Shown piece after piece: positions 5,258-5,335 of a stretch of DNA of 5,335 nucleotides; the stretch's first letter is position 1; each line of letters begins with the position of its first letter. Position numbers and translations under genes: made by a program. The stretch comes from Clostridia bacterium. GTDB lineage: Bacteria > Bacillota > Clostridia > Christensenellales > Aristaeellaceae. A model generated the notes under the pieces. The model had not been told where the DNA came from, ran no database searches, and worked only from the letters and a program-made list of their open reading frames with translations. Location: positions 1 through 5,335 of the forward strand of contig JAFWBZ010000341.1 in the NCBI GenBank assembly GCA_017537105.1. Reading direction: 5' to 3'.

Positions 5258-5335
5258 CGGGTCCCATGTTAAGCTTCGGAAAGGCAGGACGGCTCTGTGC
5301 TGCGCGTTCGAAGGAAACCTGACCGCACGGTATTG
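5258..5335. other. right edge, no supportable feature
   Basis: These 78 bases lie upstream of the suf promoter and show no clear promoter, hairpin or RNA. A minus-strand frame that enters from the right ends at a TAA at 5269-5271 and could be the tail of a gene, but about 20 residues (ending STEPSCLSEA) are too few to judge. Confidence 0.4.

Overview
The window is about 5.3 kb of GC-rich DNA (roughly 60-65% G+C by eye). Its genes have Firmicutes-type ribosome binding sites (AAAGGAGGG, GGAGG) and textbook sigma-A promoters. Protein content (a fucose-permease-like MFS transporter, a DUF134 regulator, a two-gene SUF system) suggests a GC-rich anaerobic member of the Clostridia, such as a gut lineage near Oscillospiraceae or Christensenellales. 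This placement is inferred from protein style, not from a marker gene.

Layout: positions 1-156 are an AT-rich, non-coding stretch with inverted and direct repeats. Next on the minus strand comes a small single-pass membrane protein with a PH-like domain (157-657), then a 12-helix MFS transporter (782-1963). A short segment carrying a strong hairpin and a likely promoter separates them. A divergent intergenic region (1964-2120) follows. Its near-palindromic centre holds an extended -10 element on each strand; one drives the transporter leftward and the other an AraC-family regulator rightward (2121-3023). The regulator keeps a complete set of cupin metal-ligand residues and probably controls the transporter.

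From 3084 to 5257 lies a compact minus-strand operon with a consensus promoter (TTGACA, 17 bp, TATAAT, plus an extended -10 TG). It encodes a DUF134/UPF0251 helix-turn-helix protein with a Cys-rich C-terminal segment, a SufC-type ABC ATPase, and a short SufB-type scaffold protein. It ends in a 13-bp stem terminator shared with the convergent araC-type gene. The DUF134 gene overlaps sufC by 29 bp and sufC lies 6 bp from sufB, so the three are probably co-transcribed and translationally coupled. No sufS, sufU, sufD or sufE is visible. The pair therefore looks like the minimal two-component SUF-like (SufBC, also called SMS) iron-sulfur cluster assembly system, here preceded by a possible dedicated regulator.

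I found no rRNA, tRNA, CRISPR array, transposase or phage gene. The most interesting points are the DUF134-SufC-SufB operon as a possible self-regulating Fe-S circuit and the overlapping divergent -10 elements at 2035-2050.
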